Part shown: positions 5,832-7,325 of the stretch, piece by piece
How the letters are laid out: every line of letters starts with the position of its first letter
Numbering within the stretch: the first letter of the stretch is position 1
From: an uncultured Lachnospiraceae bacterium
GTDB lineage: Bacteria > Bacillota > Clostridia > Lachnospirales > Lachnospiraceae
Direction of reading: 5' to 3'
Length of the DNA: 7,325 bases
NCBI GenBank assembly: GCA_902803155.1
Contig: CADCOU010000006.1
Span: 1-7,325 of the forward strand
Translations under genes and position numbers: made by a program
Notes under the pieces: model-generated
Told to the model about the DNA's origin: nothing
The model's input: only the letters and a program-made list of their open reading frames with translations
The model's database searches: none

Positions 5832-6753
5832 GAAGAAGAGCTTTAAGAATGCTTTAAACGACTGCCTGAATGAAGCGGTCGCAAAGGATGACAGCATCGT
5901 ACTCGTCTCCGCGGACAGTGGTCCGAATTCCGGATTCAAGGAATTCATCACCGATCATCCGGAAAAGTATTTCGAGTGCGGTATCGCCGAGACAGCGGCA
6001 GAGAGCCTCTGTTCCGGACTTGCAACCACCGGCCTTACCCCGATCTTCTGCGCACCGTCGCCGTTCTCGGTAGGACGTGCCTATGAGTTCTTCCGTATTG
6101 ACCTCGGTTATATGCGCCAGAACGTCAAGATTATCGGCAGAAACTGCGGCTTCTCCTACAACGACCTCGGACCGACCCATTATGGTCTGGACGACATCGC
6201 GCTGGTCAACGAGATTCCGGAAGTCATGATCCTCGCCCCGCAGGATGCGGATGAGATGGAACACTGCTTCAAGGCAATGCTCGAGCACAAGGGACCGGTC
6301 TATATGCGTGTGCACAACAACTCGCTGGTAGTTCCGGAAGAGAAGAGAGAGTTCGATATCAACAAGGCAGTCATCTACGAAGAGGGAGAGGACATTGCGA
6401 TCATTTCCACCGGAAATGAGACCGAGTTTGTCTGGAAGGCTCTGGACGAGATCAAGGCAGCAGGCGTAAAGCCAACCGTGATTGGTATCCATACCCTGAG
6501 CCCGATCGATAAGGATGCGATCCGCCTGGCAGCAAAGACCGGCAAGGTCGTGACAGTCGAGGAACACTTCGCCAACGGCGGCCTCGGATCAATCGTAGCA
6601 AACGTCCTGGCTGAGGAGTGCCCTGCAAAGCTGAGAAAGATTGCGGTTCCGAACATTTACTGCACATCCGGCCCTTATGATGAGCTGTCTCATCTGTATG
6701 GACTGGATCCGGAAGGCATCGCGAAGACCGTTATTGAGTTTGCGAAAGAGTAA
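5824..6753 (+). CDS. Transketolase, C-terminal subunit, with unusual substrate pocket
   Basis: This 309-residue protein is the C-half partner of the preceding subunit and has normal length. It carries the pyrimidine-binding domain with the cofactor-activating Glu56 (GIAE, 53-56), GPTHYG with His119, and the C-terminal domain with EEHFANGGLGS (246-256). Several residues differ from ordinary transketolases. Aligned by eye to the E. coli enzyme, phosphate-binding Arg358 is Lys8, His461 is Asn107 and Arg520 is Asn165, and substrate-contacting Asp469 is Leu115. GIAEQ is GIAET. The donor or acceptor may thus lack a phosphate or carry it elsewhere, as could be true for apulose 4-phosphate transketolase, a known two-subunit relative. 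The ATG at 5824 lies inside the end of the N-half gene, with GGAGG (5810-5814) 9 nt upstream, so translation is coupled. Confidence 0.94.
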   Translation: MSEKKSFKNALNDCLNEAVAKDDSIVLVSADSGPNSGFKEFITDHPEKYFECGIAETAAESLCSGLATTGLTPIFCAPSPFSVGRAYEFFRIDLGYMRQNVKIIGRNCGFSYNDLGPTHYGLDDIALVNEIPEVMILAPQDADEMEHCFKAMLEHKGPVYMRVHNNSLVVPEEKREFDINKAVIYEEGEDIAIISTGNETEFVWKALDEIKAAGVKPTVIGIHTLSPIDKDAIRLAAKTGKVVTVEEHFANGGLGSIVANVLAEECPAKLRKIAVPNIYCTSGPYDELSHLYGLDPEGIAKTVIEFAKE

Positions 6754-6766
6754 AGGAAAGGCAACT

Positions 6767-6815
6767 GTTTGAATCAGTTCTCCGGTCTTATCAACAGAGC
6801 AGCCGGAGAACAAAC
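6767..6815 (+). other. Intercistronic stem-loop between the two transketolase units
   Basis: GTTCTCCGG (6777-6785) pairs perfectly with CCGGAGAAC (6803-6811) around a 17-nt loop. GTTT (6767-6770) can add four pairs with AAAC (6812-6815) across a 6-nt bulge. There is no U-tract, so it is unlikely to terminate transcription. It fills most of the 83-nt gap before the next gene and may be an RNA processing or stability element. Its right side ends 11 nt before the ribosome binding site of that gene. Confidence 0.55.
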
Positions 6816-6836
6816 CGTATCTTAATGGAGGATATC

Positions 6837-7325
6837 ATGAAGGATATAAAAGCTACGCAGAAGTTCGCCATGCAGATCCGTTATGAGGCGATCAACATGA
6901 TGTACAGACACGGATTCGGCCATGTAGGCGGATCCCTGTCGATCGCAGATGCGATGGCAGTGCTGTACCAGGATGAGATGAAATATGACCCGGAGAACCC
7001 GAAGTGGGAAGGCCGTGACTTCCTGGTCATGTCCAAGGGACACTGCGGCCCGGCGCTTTACAGTGCGCTGGCACTGAAGGGCTTCTTCCCGGTGGAAGAG
7101 CTGCTTACGATCAACGACATCGGCACGAGGCTGCCGAGCCACTGTGACAAGAACAAGACCCCGGGTATCGACATGACGACGGGATCGCTCGGCCAGGGCG
7201 TATCCTGCGCACTTGGAATGGCGATGGGCCTGAAGACCCAGGGAAGGGACAACATGGTGTTCTCGATCATCGGCGACGGCGAGAGTCAGGAAGGCCAGGT
7301 ATGGGAGACCATGCTGATCGCGCCG
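6837..7325 (+). CDS. Transketolase, N-terminal subunit 2 (partial, runs off the window)
   Basis: An open frame of 163 codons starts at ATG 6837 and continues past the right edge. GGAGG (6827-6831) lies 5 nt before the start. The product is a second split-transketolase N-half: GHVGGSLS (28-35), SKGHCGPALY (66-75), SH102 at the substrate-channel histidine, TGSLGQGVS (115-123) and GDGESQEGQ (146-154). These motifs follow the classical consensus more closely than those of the first N-half, so the two are diverged paralogues and not a recent duplication. About 110 to 120 residues are missing on the right, including the end of the cofactor motif. A matching second C-half is expected next, as is usual for this family. 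It probably belongs to the same operon, since no terminator or promoter is visible in the gap. Confidence 0.93.
   Translation, partial: MKDIKATQKFAMQIRYEAINMMYRHGFGHVGGSLSIADAMAVLYQDEMKYDPENPKWEGRDFLVMSKGHCGPALYSALALKGFFPVEELLTINDIGTRLPSHCDKNKTPGIDMTTGSLGQGVSCALGMAMGLKTQGRDNMVFSIIGDGESQEGQVWETMLIAP

Noticed and set aside
5854..6567. 237-codon minus-strand frame opposite the transketolase C-half
   Set aside because: It is an antisense shadow caused by GC-rich third positions; no ribosome binding site or domain is visible.
1..7325. Mobile elements, CRISPR arrays, tRNA or rRNA genes
   Set aside because: No transposase, regularly spaced repeats, terminal inverted repeats or RNA gene cores are visible; the cluster looks like ordinary chromosomal metabolism.

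Overview
The window reads as chromosomal DNA from a low-to-medium GC Gram-positive bacterium. I would guess a gut-type member of the Bacillota (Clostridia or Erysipelotrichia). The reasons are strong AGGAGG-type ribosome binding sites, AT-rich intergenic regions with clear TTGCAT/TATAAT promoters, U-tract terminators, and split two-subunit transketolases beside a DeoR regulator. The lineage is inferred, not proven. Apart from one monocistronic regulator, everything looks like one sugar or polyol catabolic cluster on the + strand.

Layout: (1) 1-303 holds the probable 3' tip of an upstream gene, a strong terminator and the promoter of a DeoR-family repressor. (2) The repressor gene (313-1059) ends in its own terminator (1088-1131). 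(3) The 1132-1315 spacer carries a second promoter with the same hexamers and the same 16-nt spacing, a 16-bp perfect palindrome and a 12-bp direct repeat spaced 84 bp; together they look like the control region of the catabolic operon. (4) An RpiB/LacB-like isomerase (1316-1792) follows and ends in a GC-rich terminator-like hairpin. (5) Next come a zinc alcohol dehydrogenase (1953-3038), an AiiA/AttM-type metallo-beta-lactamase-fold lactonase (3051-3830), a sorbitol/xylitol-type zinc dehydrogenase (3914-4954), both halves of a split transketolase (4986-5831 and 5824-6753, overlapping by 8 nt), and the start of a second, different transketolase N-half (from 6837, cut by the window edge).

How the genes may work together (inference): the sorbitol/xylitol-type enzyme would oxidise a polyol to a ketose. 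The other dehydrogenase and the lactonase, which are tightly coupled, could oxidise an aldose to a lactone and open it. The isomerase and the transketolases would pass carbon to central metabolism. No kinase, transporter or aldolase is in the window.

The most interesting point is shared by two enzymes. By eye alignment, both the RpiB-like protein and the transketolase C-half keep their catalytic residues (Cys66 and Glu56) but have lost most residues that bind substrate phosphate in their classical relatives. The pathway may therefore handle an unphosphorylated, branched or unusually phosphorylated sugar rather than the standard pentose phosphates.
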